64,000 nt of DNA, taken from Quercus robur (Eukaryota > Streptophyta > Magnoliopsida > Fagales > Fagaceae). The stretch spans positions 96,364,862 through 96,428,861 of the forward strand of contig NC_065535.1 in assembly GCF_932294415.1 (NCBI RefSeq). Direction: 5' to 3'. Below, piece by piece: positions 1-12,440 of this stretch (within the stretch, counting starts at the first letter, position 1; every line of letters starts with the position of its first letter). The position numbers and the translations under genes were made by a program. A model generated the notes under the pieces. That model had not been told where the DNA came from. It made no database searches and was given only the letters and a program-made list of their open reading frames with translations.

Positions 1-215
1 ACAATTAATAAGCTTTTTTTTTATTTTTTTTTTTAGAAAGAATTAATAAGCTACTTTTTTTTTTTTTTTTTTTTTTTGTGGAGAATGCACCTTTTTTTTG
101 GAAAGAATTAATAAGCTACTTGATATAGTAATATAGGCTTTTTTTTTTTTTTGGAAAGAATTAATAAGCTATTTGATATAGTAATATAGGCTTTTTTTTT
201 TTTTTTTTGGAGTTT
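1..215. repeat. Imperfect AT-rich tandem array with poly-T spacers
   Basis: Four diverged copies of a unit of about 60 bases follow one another. Each has a poly-T run, then GGAAAGAATTAATAAGCTACTT, then (in the later copies) a segment reading GATATAGTAATATAGGC. The string AATAAGC followed by poly-T occurs again at about 6261, just beyond the LINE tail. No coding potential. Bases 216-429 beyond the array are plain AT-rich sequence in which I see nothing. Confidence 0.6.
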
Positions 216-699
216 GTAATATAGTTTCATATAAAATAAACTATTTCAATAATTAATGAGACACATTATAAAAATTCATTATACAACGTGTAATACAATA
301 CGTTAAGTCATTTGGAGCAACTATGACTTATCCAATTTTTATTTATTATATAATGTATAGTGTATAAAAATGACAATAGAAGTCTATGACAAACCAATGT
401 ATAAAATTATTCAACCAAAAGTCCCAAACCAAGTTTTGTAGGTTTCTCTGTAACTAGGGAAGTAGGTTTTTTCCTCCTCTCCTAGGCAGTAGAATTGTTC
501 GTCCCTTCTTGTAAGGCTTTTCTTCCCTCAGTAACAACGTTACGTGTAGGGCTAGTGGTTTCTTTTTTTTCTGGGGTTTGGGAAACAGTATCCTTTCCAC
601 GGTTTTCTTCTGGTTGTTGTTCTTCTCCATTACTCTTCCCCTCTGTCTTTTTCTATCCTCTCGTGTTCTTTTCCCGAGTATTTTTTTCCGTTTAGTACC

Positions 700-2111
700 A
701 TGGACGATCTTACAAAACATTGGAATTGCCTTTCCCTGTCGGAAAGGGAAGGCGATGACCTTTGCATTAAAAAAGACCGTCGATCACAGGAACATATTAT
801 AGCGGCTTTCTTTCTCACACGGCGAGCGTTAAATACGGAAGCCATAGCTAGGACTTTCAAGCCACTCTGGCCAGCGGAGAGGGGCTTTAAAATTCAAAGA
901 GAAGGGGACCATAAACTCCTCTTCATCTTTGATAATCAGGAAGATGTTGATAGAATTTTGGCTAATGAACCATGGAGTTTTGACAAATCTCTAGTGGTTC
1001 TGCAGAGATATGACAGAAACTCCCCTATTGAAGAACTCAGTTTCGATAAAACAGTTTTTTGGGTGCAAGTTCATAATATTCCCATCCGGTACAGAAGTAA
1101 ATCAGTGGCTGAGGACATTTGTGAGTCAATCGGTATGGTCCACCGTTCAGAGGAGAATTCGGAGGGTGGGGGGGGGGGGGTAGTTTCATGAGGGTTAGAG
1201 TTACCCTTGATGTCTACCAACCACTGTGCAGAGGTCGGGTCATAAAACTTGAGGAGGGTGGCAAGACATGGGTGAACTTCAAATACGAACGTTTGCCTAA
1301 CATTTGCTACTGGTGTGGATGTTTTGACCATAGCGACAAGGATTGTGACTTATGGATCCAAAGCAAGGGGTCCCTGCAACTTGAGTCTCAACAATTTGGT
1401 TCGTGGCTTCGGGCTGTACCTAGTGCTGCATCGCATAACAGAGTAACCCGAGTGTCGGGATTCTATGAGGGGCGAGAGGAAAATCTCTCGACGCGGCGGC
1501 GGAGGGCGGAGCGCCAGAAACCAATACCAGTTGCAACACCAAATGCAGAGGATCAGTTAGAAAAGGAAATTCCAAATTTGGAAGCTGAAGTTACGGGATT
1601 CAATGATAATAATGCAGCAGAGTCCACGGTTTTAAATATGGAAATGGAGCATAATATCAGGGATAGAGAGATTAATGGAGATTTTTTCTCCCAACAAATC
1701 AGGGAAATTGATAAGGAGATTAGCTACAATGAAATTTCCCCTTTATCAGATTTAAACTCTTTTGCCGGGAACACTTTCACCCCTGTTGCAGCACATGACA
1801 GCCCACGTGATATTTTAAAAGAGCCACATGACTCACTTAAGGTTCAGTCTTCACCTCTAAAAAATATTTCTAATTTGGCTAACTTAACTGTTGCAGCAGA
1901 GAAACCTCCATACCCAACATGGAAGTGTCTGGCACGTCTCTCAGCAAGCTCCCAGGCCAAACCAGATGACTGCATTGGCTGTAAGCGCCCAGTTGACATG
2001 ATCGTTGATCACTATGAGTTACCAAATAAAAAGCTGGTGGTTTCAAATAGTGATAAAGAGAACTACCCTGTATTGGCGGTGACTGGTTTCCAGTCCCGCC
2101 AGTCGCAATGA
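700..2111 (+). pseudogene. LINE ORF1 (DUF4283 plus CCHC knuckle), frameshifted
   Basis: The start ATG at 700 sits in a good context (ACCATGG). The first 163 codons read as the DUF4283-type RNA-binding domain found in plant LINE ORF1 proteins (hydrophobic pattern around 'FDNQEDVDRILANEPWSFDK'). At 1168-1180 a run of 13 G shifts the frame and the protein stops at 1189-1191. The second frame continues from ATG 1188 to 2111 and carries a CX2CX4HX4C zinc knuckle at 1305-1346 (CYWCGCFDHSDKDC), then a long low-complexity acidic tail. Length change in the homopolymer is the likely cause, since the two halves together have the family layout. ORF1 proteins bind element RNA in the LINE particle. The stop overlaps the ORF2 start as ATGA (2108-2111). 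An assembly error in the G tract is the alternative explanation. Confidence 0.82.
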
Positions 2112-5100
2112 GTTGCATAATTTGGAACTGCCGGGGGCTTGGGAACCACCGTGCAGTGCAAGAGCTTGTGGATTTAGTGCAGGCAAAAGCTCCCTTACTC
2201 GTGTTCCTAGCCGAAACATGGGCGGACGAAGCTAGGCTAAATTACGTAAAAGATCGCATTCGGTTTGATCAGAAGTTTTTTGTAGAAAGAATAAATAAAG
2301 GCGGAGGTTTAGCGCTGTTTTGGAGAGACGAAATTGAAGTAGAGGTTGAGACATCTTCGCTGAATCACATCGATGCCATAATCAACAAAAATTCAGACAA
2401 GCCTTGGAGATTTACGGGCTTCTACGGTGAACCCGAAACGCAAAAGAGGTTTGAATCCTGGGACCTTCTCCGTCATCTTCATCGTCAAAGTTCTCTTCCT
2501 TGGCTGTGTGCCGGGGATTTCAACGAGATAACGAAGCAAACGGAAAAAGCGGGTGGTAGGCTAAGACCATCCAATCAGATGCAGCAATTCAGAGAAACAC
2601 TTGACGAATGTGGATTCATGGACCTTGGCTTCACCGGCTTCCCTTTTACATGGAGTAAACACTGGCAGAATGGTTTTTCTTTGTGGGAGAGACTTGACAG
2701 AGCCGTTGCATCCCAAGAATGGTTCACGTCTTTTCCTGGCACTAAGGTACACCACATTGACAGTACAACATCCGATCATAAATTTCTGTGGATTGTAATA
2801 GCTGACCTGGATTTCCAGCGGGGGAAAAAATTATTTAAATTTGAGGAGATGTGGCTTGCGGACAAAGGCTGTGGGGAGGTAGTTGAAGGTGTATGGCTAT
2901 CTAACTTTGGTGGGGCCGATAATACACGGGTGTTGAAGAAGATTGATTCATGTGGTAGAGAGCTTACAAACTGGAGTCAAAAGCATTTTGGTTCAGTCCG
3001 TAAAGAATTGGCACAAAAAAGAAAGGAAAAAGCTCGATATGAGCGTCTGGCTCTTCAAGGAGGCAATGTAACCCGTTTGCTTGCCATTCAAAAAGAAATA
3101 AACTCCCTAATGGACAAGGAAGAACGCATGTGGCGACAAAGGTCCAGGACCTTATATTTGAAAGATGGAGATAGGAATACCCGGTGTTTTCACTGCCGGG
3201 CGACCATTCGAAAGAGGCGCAACAATATTGCAGGAATTAGGGACCAGTCAGAACAGTGGTGTAATCAGGCGGATCAAATTGCCTCTGTTTTTGGGGAATA
3301 CTACCAGGAGTTATTTACCTCAGCCAATCCGGAAAGCATGCCCAATGCTCTTAGCTCCATTCCTCAGTTGGTGACTGAGGATATGAACTCTACCTTGACG
3401 GAAAATTTCCAAGCTTGGGAGGTTGAAAATGCTCTAAAACAAATGGCGCCCCTAAAGGCCCCAGGACCCGACGGTATGCCCCCTTTGTTCTTCCAAAATT
3501 ATTGGGATTTGGTTAAAGGTGATATCACTGACACTATCCTAAATTTCTTAAACTCGGGCTCTTTACCTTCACCCCTTAATCACACTTTTGTTACCCTGAT
3601 TCCTAAAGTTAAAAATCCAGAAAGAGTCACTGAATTCCGACCAATAAGTCTCTGTAATGTGCTGTATAAGATTTTTTCGAAAGTCTTAGCTAATAGATTA
3701 AAAAGAGTTTTACCTCTTATTATTTCTGAGCATCAGAGTGCCTTCCTGAAGGGTAGACTGATTATAGACAACATATTGGTTGCTTTTGAGACTTTGCATT
3801 ACATGAAAAATCATAACTCTGGAAATACAGGTTACATGGCTCTTAAGTTAGACATGAGTAAAGCGTATGACCGGGTGGAATGGTCTTTTTTGAAAGATAT
3901 TATGTTGAAGATGGGTTTCAATGACAGATGGGTAGCCCTAATTATGGAATGCATTACGTCAGTGACTTATTCTTTGCTTGTGAATGGTGAACCACATGGA
4001 CACATTACTCCCACTAGAGGTATTCGTCAAGGAGATCCCCTTTCCCCATATCTTTTCCTATTGTGCACAGAGGGTCTTCACAGGCTCATTCAGGCTGCAG
4101 CCAATAATGGGGACATTAGGGGTGTCTCAATTTGTCGAAACGGTCCTAAGTTAACCCACTTACTCTTTGCAGATGATAGCCTTCTTTTTTGCAGGGCTAC
4201 CAGACTTGAGTGTCAAAAGGTACTTGAAATACTTTCTACTTATGAGAGAGTCTCTGGCCAAAAATTAAATAAGGAGAAAACAGCTTTGTTTTTCAGCAAG
4301 TCCACCCCTTTGGAGATACAATCTGAGATTATGGAAGAACTTGGTGTTTCGGAGTTGAAAAACTACGAGGCGTACTTGGGCCTACCGGCCATGGTGGGAA
4401 GAAATAAGAGAGCCAGTTTTGACCAATTAAAACAAAAAGTGTGGAAGCGACTACAAGGATGGGAAGGGAAGTTATTATCACAAGTAGGAAGAGAAGTACT
4501 AATCAAGTCAGTAATTCAAGCAATCCCGACGTATGCAATGAGTTGTTTCAAATTACCGATCACTCTATGCCATGAGATTGAAACTCTTGTTCGGAAGTTT
4601 TGGTGGGGTCAACGAGGAGACCGGAGGAAAATACATTGGGTGAGATGGGAAGAGTTGTGCAATCATAAAGATCAAGGGGGATTGGGGTTTAAGGACCTCA
4701 CCATGTATAATGAAGCAATGTTGGCGAAACTTTCATGGCGGCTACTCCATGATGATAAGTCTTTGTTCTTTAGGGTGTTTAAGGCAAGGTTTTTTCCAAA
4801 CGGCTCAATATTGGATGCTAAGGAATCAACCTCCGCCTCATATGCATGGAGAAGCATTCTTATTGGGAGAAATGTGCTGTTAAAAGGTGGTTTGTGGAGA
4901 GTGGGAGATGGAAAACAAATCAAAATTTGGGGCGACAATTGGCTGCCAATAAAAAACCAGCCAAAGGTTATTTCCCCAATGATTTTTGGGCAACAAAATT
5001 CTGCAGTAGAGGTTTTAATAAACCAATCAACTCGTAGGTGGAGGAGTGAAGTGATTGATCATTGCTTTAACTCGGCTGAGGCAGAGGCAATCAAGAGCAT

Positions 5101-6208
5101 CCCGTTAAGTGCAACTCCCCAACCGGACAAACTAATATGGCCTTTCACTCCTACGGGCCAATATTCAGTTAAGTCTGGATACAGATATCTCTTCGAGAGC
5201 AACAGCCCACAACCACTCTCAAGTCTCTCCTCATCTCAGTCCTCGGGCTGGTGGAAAAAGCTATGGAAAATGGAGGTTCCCAACAAAGTGAAACACTTTG
5301 TGTGGCGCACTTGTAGAGAAGCTCTTCCAACCAAAGCCAATTTGTGCAGAAGGAGAATCATACCTGATGGAGTATGCGACAGGTGCAGGAGGCACAACGA
5401 AGACAGCTCACATGCTTTATTTTTTTGTTATGATGTGCAGGTAGTTTGGGCTTCAGAACCGGAGTGGCAGTGGCTCTTGGATATGCAGGGACAGACAGCT
5501 AAAGATATATTTGTTCGTGCCTTGGAGGAAGACAAGGATGCCACGCTATTGGCATTCACGAGTTGGGCGATATGGAATGGAAGGAACCAGCTACGGGTCG
5601 GTCAGGCAGCATGTCCACTAAACCAGGTCTTGAAAAACTCTAAGGAACGCAGAACTGAATTTCAACTCCTTCATCCCAGCCTTCCAAAGCAGCAACACAG
5701 AAAGCACACAAAATGGAAACCTCCAGCGGAAGACAACCTCAAGGTGAACTACGACGGCGCAATCTTTCAAGAGCAGGGTAGAGCAGGTATCGGTGTAGTA
5801 ATTCGCAACTCATCAGGTGAAGTTATGGCGTCCCTGTCACAGCAAATACCATTGCCAACAACGGTAGCCCAAGTTGAAGCAACGGCAGCGCGAAGGGCAG
5901 TGGAATTTGCGCAGGAATTAGGCATCACTCGAGCCATTATAGAGGGTGATTCAGAAACAATTTGTAAAGACCTTTTAAATCCAAGTCCTTCCCTATCCCT
6001 TCATGGACTCTTGATTCGGGATGCACAGGTTTTAGCTCTCTCTTTTACAAGTATTACCTTCGCTCATGTTAGTCGTCAAGGAAATACTGTAGCTCATAGT
6101 TTGGCTAGGATGGCAATTTTGAGCCAAAGTTTAAATATCTGGATGGAAGATGTACCACCAGATATCCTCCAATATGTACAGGCTGATTTCCCAGCCTTGT
6201 CTGCTTAA
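2108..6208 (+). CDS. LINE ORF2: endonuclease / reverse transcriptase / RNase H
   Basis: A continuous 1366-residue protein that nicks target DNA and copies the element RNA into it. Residues 1-225 are an APE-like endonuclease: N7, catalytic E36 in 'AETW', D137 in 'GDFNE', and the S222-D223-H224 triad. The reverse transcriptase follows, with the active-site motif FADD at 687-690. A zf-RVT domain lies at about 1054-1108 (C and H residues in 'VCDRCRRHNEDSSHALFFC'). A plant-type RNase H closes the protein, with acidic residues D1216, E1257 and D1281. No internal stop or shift is present. The start overlaps the ORF1 stop by ATGA, which fits termination-reinitiation coupling as in other LINEs. The stop codon TAA itself forms part of an AATAAA polyadenylation signal at 6207-6212. 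Confidence 0.93.
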   Translation: MSCIIWNCRGLGNHRAVQELVDLVQAKAPLLVFLAETWADEARLNYVKDRIRFDQKFFVERINKGGGLALFWRDEIEVEVETSSLNHIDAIINKNSDKPWRFTGFYGEPETQKRFESWDLLRHLHRQSSLPWLCAGDFNEITKQTEKAGGRLRPSNQMQQFRETLDECGFMDLGFTGFPFTWSKHWQNGFSLWERLDRAVASQEWFTSFPGTKVHHIDSTTSDHKFLWIVIADLDFQRGKKLFKFEEMWLADKGCGEVVEGVWLSNFGGADNTRVLKKIDSCGRELTNWSQKHFGSVRKELAQKRKEKARYERLALQGGNVTRLLAIQKEINSLMDKEERMWRQRSRTLYLKDGDRNTRCFHCRATIRKRRNNIAGIRDQSEQWCNQADQIASVFGEYYQELFTSANPESMPNALSSIPQLVTEDMNSTLTENFQAWEVENALKQMAPLKAPGPDGMPPLFFQNYWDLVKGDITDTILNFLNSGSLPSPLNHTFVTLIPKVKNPERVTEFRPISLCNVLYKIFSKVLANRLKRVLPLIISEHQSAFLKGRLIIDNILVAFETLHYMKNHNSGNTGYMALKLDMSKAYDRVEWSFLKDIMLKMGFNDRWVALIMECITSVTYSLLVNGEPHGHITPTRGIRQGDPLSPYLFLLCTEGLHRLIQAAANNGDIRGVSICRNGPKLTHLLFADDSLLFCRATRLECQKVLEILSTYERVSGQKLNKEKTALFFSKSTPLEIQSEIMEELGVSELKNYEAYLGLPAMVGRNKRASFDQLKQKVWKRLQGWEGKLLSQVGREVLIKSVIQAIPTYAMSCFKLPITLCHEIETLVRKFWWGQRGDRRKIHWVRWEELCNHKDQGGLGFKDLTMYNEAMLAKLSWRLLHDDKSLFFRVFKARFFPNGSILDAKESTSASYAWRSILIGRNVLLKGGLWRVGDGKQIKIWGDNWLPIKNQPKVISPMIFGQQNSAVEVLINQSTRRWRSEVIDHCFNSAEAEAIKSIPLSATPQPDKLIWPFTPTGQYSVKSGYRYLFESNSPQPLSSLSSSQSSGWWKKLWKMEVPNKVKHFVWRTCREALPTKANLCRRRIIPDGVCDRCRRHNEDSSHALFFCYDVQVVWASEPEWQWLLDMQGQTAKDIFVRALEEDKDATLLAFTSWAIWNGRNQLRVGQAACPLNQVLKNSKERRTEFQLLHPSLPKQQHRKHTKWKPPAEDNLKVNYDGAIFQEQGRAGIGVVIRNSSGEVMASLSQQIPLPTTVAQVEATAARRAVEFAQELGITRAIIEGDSETICKDLLNPSPSLSLHGLLIRDAQVLALSFTSITFAHVSRQGNTVAHSLARMAILSQSLNIWMEDVPPDILQYVQADFPALSA

Positions 6209-6232
6209 TAAAAATTTGAAGTCTTGTTTCTC

Positions 6233-7164
<932 letters not shown>

Positions 7165-7502
7165 TACATTAGTATAGCTTTACAGTCTGTACTTTGTGGG
7201 ATTCCCGGAAATATTTTCACACATATTCAAGAACTTGGATTTCATTAGCATTGTGTTTAGAGGATCAGAAACCTAAACACACCATATTTTTCACAAATAG
7301 CATGAGAAAGATACATCGGGCTAGAGGGACTATATTCAATGTAGTGTCTCACCGCCAAAGCAGCGGCGAGAGTATAGACACAGCAAACAGAAAGTGGTCC
7401 AAGGATGCCTCAGCTAACAATTATACAGTCATTGACATTGAACCAATAAGCTTCCATAAGGCAATGCAGAGACTAATTTTGATTAGGGAACATTAAAAGT
7501 GC
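7165..7502 (-). other. 3' flank of LRR gene, shared with its paralogue
   Basis: This downstream flank of the minus-strand LRR exon matches 61700-62087, the downstream flank of the second LRR copy, in long stretches (for example the segments around 7301-7345 and 61852-61893). The duplication that made the two copies therefore included 3' sequence, probably the 3' UTR. Confidence 0.6.
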
Positions 7503-9337
7503 TCAGAAATCCCTTGCTTCAATTGGAACAAAAATTTCATCCAAATAACCTGGACGACCATTGCTCCACTCTAATGCTTCCCACCAACGCCTCTCACCCT
7601 TTATCTTTTTCAAATCTTGACTAGATACTTCATCAATTAATGGATTCTTAAGATTTGGGCAATTATAAAAACTCAACCATTCTAACTTTGGTGCAATGTG
7701 TAAACCATTAGAGATGCTAACTAATCCAGGCACGCAATGAAGTGAAATCTTCTTCAAATTTGGGAGAAAATAAGAGGTACCATGCTCAGCAGAGATTTCG
7801 CAGCTTACAATGCTTTTGATGGAGTGGCAGTATTCGACTTTAAGCTCTCCTAAATTGCATAGGTTATCAAGCAACCCTTGCGTGAAAATAGTGGTCAATT
7901 GGGGACATGTGCTCAATGTCAAGGACTTAAGAAGAAATAAAGAATTTTGTTGTACTGGCCCCTCCCAAATGCTCCTTAAACTCTTCATATAATATATATA
8001 CAGGTGTTCAAGTGATCCAAGAACAATTCTTTCATCATCATATGATTCAGATACTATTTCACTTATACCATCTTCCCCATATGCATCTGCAGCATCTATA
8101 ATCACTTGAAGCTCATTACATTCCCCCACGACACAGCATTTTAGTTGCTTCATATTTCTAGTTTCAAAATCAGATAGCTTCTTAATAGTCGCATGCCTGT
8201 CCAAGAAAAATGCGGTCACATGTTGGAGTACATTCTTAATATCCCTATGGACACCCACACCGTTTATGTATTTCAAGCATCTCTCCCATCGTTCCAGCTC
8301 AAACTCAGCATCGGGAGGGACTCGAGACATAATGCGCTTGACATGGTGACCAACAGTAAATCTGAAATTAGAAAGTGATGGGCTATTCCACTGGAAGTGA
8401 CTCAAAAGTTCCACCCTTGGAAAATAGAATTTAAGAGTTTCCAACCTCTTTAAGGTACATACTTCATTAACAATATCTTCCACACATGCATCCCACCGCT
8501 CGTCATCTGGATTTACATCAATATTCAGCTCCTCTAACTGAGACAATGCAGAAATTACCCCACAAGGAACCACAGCATTTGATTGCATGGTTCTCCTACC
8601 ATTACTCGTATATCCATAAAATGAAACTTCCAAGCATGTCAGATTAGTTAAATTCTTAATCTCCTTAGGAAAATCCATAATATTTGCCCCTTCAAGATCA
8701 AGAACCTCAAGTTGCTTGAGATCTCCAACTTTTGGCGACAAAATCATGAGACGATGACAATCATTTAGAAACAATCTTTTGAGGCTTACCAATCTGATAA
8801 GAGAATCAGGCAAAGACTTGATACCAGTCCTGGATAAGTTCAGGATTTGAAGGGCTGGCATGAAATTAAAAAATGGCTGAGGAATCATTCTTAATTTGTA
8901 GTTTCTTGGAAGGAACAGAGCTGACAGATTGGGGCACCTTGGATTCTCAGGTAAATCAGACAACTCATTGTCCATCAAGTAAATCTCTTTGGCATTCTTC
9001 CAATCCTCATCGTTTGGCGGCTTAGTTAATCCTAAACCACCCTGCATGAGAAATAATCCACGTTGCTCACTTGCTTCTGGTTCCATCTCACTAGATTTAA
9101 GGATCTTAACTGCTTCAACATCAAACACCACTCCTTGAGGTTTTAGAGTACTTGATGCTTGCAGTTGCATTTCCTCAAGCTGTATACCCTCTGGTTGTCT
9201 TAATTGTGAAGAAGCTTTATTCCCAATTTCTTCAATTTCAAATTTCTTTTGTCCACTTGAGTCAGTCATCTTAACTTCTTTAACATCAATTACCATACCA
9301 AAAGGCTCTGATGCTACTTCATCTTCACTTTTCTCTT
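7503..9337 (-). CDS. LRR exon of an RPS2/RPS5-like resistance gene (NB-ARC absent)
   Basis: An open exon of about 611 codons. Its first ATG is at 9296, but the frame stays open up to a splice acceptor (poly-T, then GTAG) that puts the exon start at 9337, entered in phase 1. The N-terminal 95 residues contain imperfect internal repeats of a motif like 'GMVIDVKEVKM' / 'GVVFDVEAVKI' and are not a known domain to me. The post-ARC linker 'FLMQGGLGLTKPP' follows, then leucine-rich repeats ('LQILNLSRTGIKSLPDSL' and similar) to about residue 560. It closes with the 'WWEALEW' signature typical of CC-NBS-LRR proteins of the RPS2/RPS5 group. LRRs sense ligands or regulate the NB switch in the cytoplasm. 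No P-loop, kinase-2 or GLPL motif occurs in the 3 kb upstream on this strand, so the exon is either an orphan or joined by a long intron to something unusual. A decayed paralogue lies at 62088-63935. Confidence 0.75.
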
Positions 9338-9340
9338 CTA

Positions 9341-9341
<1 letters not shown>

Positions 9342-9391
<50 letters not shown>
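9342..9391. repeat. 50-base poly(A) run beside the splice acceptor
   Basis: Fifty A residues on the plus strand, read as poly-T on the minus strand directly before the GTAG acceptor of the LRR exon. It serves as, or has expanded from, the polypyrimidine tract. The paralogue at 63941-63950 has only 10 T at the same place. Confidence 0.7.
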
Positions 9392-9394
<3 letters not shown>

Positions 9395-10205
9395 TCCAAG
9401 TAACTTATACTCTGTGTGTAAAAATGACCCCAAAAAATAGTTAAAGAAAATATTCAGAAGATCTATATTGAATAAAGTACATGTGAGTATCATCCAGTAT
9501 TCCTAAATTAATTGATTCAGTTTTTTGTCCATTTTAAAATCATAAAGAAATATGATAATAGAATTCAAAGAATCTTTTTTAAGAGAAAGACCAATCACCG
9601 AAGGACACATAAAATTCTAATTTTCAAAGTAAATAAACTCAATGCAAAGAAAAATACCAAGTGATGATGACTAATTGCACTGGCAACATGCTTAGCAGTT
9701 AATTTTTCACAAAGCCAGTTCCAACCCTAAAAATAGGATAACTAAGGTCAATGTTTGGATTGTGCACAGGTCGTTTCTAAGAGGGAGGGGAGAATATAGT
9801 TAACTGAACCAACCTTAGTAGGTAGGAAAAAATCCCAAACCGCCACCGAACCACCAGTTGGTTGTCATGATAACAAAAAATAGGTAATTTTTAAATAACA
9901 ATTTTAACATTCTCTCATAAACAAGTGTTGGAAAATAGAAATGGCCTCAAATTTTTATCTTGGCTTGGTTACCTATTTGAGTTTTCTTGGTGTGTAAGAA
10001 AGGTTTTTATTCACAACCCACTCCCATCCCCAACAATGATCAACCCATCAACCCAACGCACCCCACTGTTGTTGCCACCCAAAACAATCCATCTCTCTCT
10101 TTTTGGTGCAACCATGGAGGATGGATATATTACAATTCGCCTATTGGCTATTCAAGAATTATTTTGTGGGGTTCACGTGCAAGTCCAATTGAAGTAAAAG
10201 TCATG
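9392..10205. other. Upstream of LRR exon: intron or intergenic, no gene seen
   Basis: If the LRR exon has an upstream exon, this is where its intron would lie. I find no NB-ARC or coiled-coil coding sequence in either strand. Short open frames at 9925-10214 are compositional. Confidence 0.45.
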
Positions 10206-11060
10206 TGGTTTTAAATGTCTAAGTCTTTTAGGGTTAAAACAATTTTTTATTTGGATCTTTATTTCATTAGCTATGGTCAATTTTGTAGTTAGGGACAAAT
10301 CTGTAATTTCTGCAATTCTTGTGAATTAAGGGTATTTTGGGTAATTTAGTTGAGTCTAGAATCTTCTAGGAGATCCTAAGTATCTTAGGTTTATTTTCTT
10401 TGGGCCCAAAGAAAGGCTGTAAATGAATCAAATTATTCATAAACAACTTGAGCCCAGCTCATGAAAAAGCTTGTTTATGTTTGTTTGCTTAGCAAGCAAG
10501 CCCAACTCAACTTCAAGTTTAGGCTCTAAACATAAGGCCTGATTTAATTATAAATAATTATTATATTTTTATAAATAATTATAAATAATCATTATAAACA
10601 ATTATACTTGTCTTAAAAATATACACATATAGAATTGAGGTTGAAATGTCTAAGTGTGTAATAGGTTCATATGATATAAAATAATTATTTGTAGTGTATT
10701 GATAATATGAACAAACCATTCGTAATAAAAATTTATAGATTTGTGATGGGATAAAAAATTTTAATTATGGTTTTGCTATATATAGGAAAAGAATAAATTA
10801 ATCAAGCAATGACCTTATAGTTATAGGTTCAATTACCAACTGGGCTTGTTTACAGCCATAGGCCCAAGTTAGTATTTTATTAGGTTTTAGTTTACTAATT
10901 AAATTAGTAGTCCTAATAGGAGTCCTAATGCTATTAGTACAAGAAATTGCTTTTATATATATTTGTGCTCAATGTTTTCAAAAGAGACGGAATTGATTAA
11001 TAAAATTATTGAATGTTTTGACCATAGAGGCACAACAACTCATTTGGTTTCTTTCTCCTC
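10206..11060. repeat. Possible degraded LTR with an inserted repeat
   Basis: The pattern of a long AT-rich, non-coding block with TATA-like sequence near 10955 and a terminal stretch 'AATAAAATTATTGAATG' resembles a solo LTR. The stretch 10435-10620 looks like a separate insertion, because similar wording recurs at 15660-15790. No TG..CA ends or target duplication were confirmed. Confidence 0.25.
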
Positions 11061-12090
11061 CTCCTCCTCTTATGGTATAGTTCACGGATACTGTTCATAA
11101 AGCCTCTAAACACCATAAAAACTACCCATTTCCTTCTTACTTACAACCCCAAATCAAGCCCTTTTTTTTACATATCAAAACCCTAAATCCTCAAATACTT
11201 TCTTCTTCCAAATGGCCATCAAATAACTTATCAAGCTACCTTTTAATTCTTAACACAACCCATAACCCTTTCTACAACAACTCTAGATCCTATTTCCATA
11301 AATCCTCCTTAATCTTAACCCACCCCAACCACACGTAGACAAATTCCCCTATTTGTCCTATGTCACTCTCTCAAACTCTCAATTTAATTCCCTATTTTGT
11401 AACATTTTTGAGAATTTTTTCACAGCATATGTATTGGCATAATTTATGTGAATTATATGTGTAGTTACGATTATTTATGTGAATTTTATCAATGTAGCTG
11501 TGGGCAAAATCTGTGATATTCAATTGGATGCTTGAGTTGTAATTGATGGTTGGTTGAGATTGCTGAGCACTTGGTATGGAAGTTTGATAGAGGAGGTAAT
11601 GATGTAGAAAAAATTATGATTTTTCGTACAAGCCAAATGTCAGAAATATGTTCCAATTTTCAGTTTCACAACCAAACACTGCAATATAAGCAATTTTCCT
11701 AGCTGAAAACATTTCATGACAATACAGACAACATGAGTGTTGAAATTTTGCCAAAGCCATCAGATGCCTACCACAGATTCACAATTGCTGCACCAACTTT
11801 CCAAATTCACAAGCCTTTTATTGTGCATTTCTCAACACAAACATGAGACTTTCTTGGGAATATTTCAAAACTTTCCAAAATAATAAGGGAATTATGAACA
11901 TTTTTTGGAACTCCAAACATGAGTCCATGTTTAGTGAATAGTGGCCTAACAATCTAACTCAGATTAAATTTGCTGTGACAAATTCTCAATTGCCCAAAAA
12001 GGGCCAATACACTTTCCTACTATGAAGCTCAAATACCCTATACAGGATACAAATACAACACAAGATGGACATGGGGATAAATAAAAAAAT
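11061..12090. other. Intergenic, no gene seen
   Basis: AT-rich sequence with a (CTC)n-like stretch at 11056-11070 and no supported coding region, RNA gene or clean repeat boundary. Confidence 0.45.
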
Positions 12091-12099
12091 TTGGAAAAT

Positions 12100-12240
12100 C
12101 TATATTCCCCCGCCCAAGCAATATGCTGCGGGTTTGAGTCCATGTATTAGTCTCTCTAAAATTTGGGGTAAGGCACAAAGGCTACCTACCAACTCTCCCA
12201 AACCCCACGTAAGAAAATTTCTTATGTAGTGGCTAAGACC
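12100..12240 (+). repeat. Possible SINE remnant
   Basis: Contains a box-B-like string GGGTTTGAGTCC at about 12130-12141, then a segment 'AAGGCACAAAGGCTACCTACC' and 'CCCAAACCCCAC' that recall plant tRNA-derived SINEs. No box A and no terminal tract were fixed, so this is tentative. Confidence 0.3.
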
Positions 12241-12440
12241 TTTTTTTAACGATTGCAATCAAATTCGAATGAATATAACAAGAAACAAGGTAAATAGGAA
12301 TAAAATGAGTCAATAAGAAGACGCAACGTATATAGGAAGAACCTTCTTTTTAGGAATGTAATCTATATTAAGAGAAACAAGCCACAACATCATGCATTAG
12401 ACAAATAAAATAATAGGTTAAGCGTTCTAGAAGGAAATAC

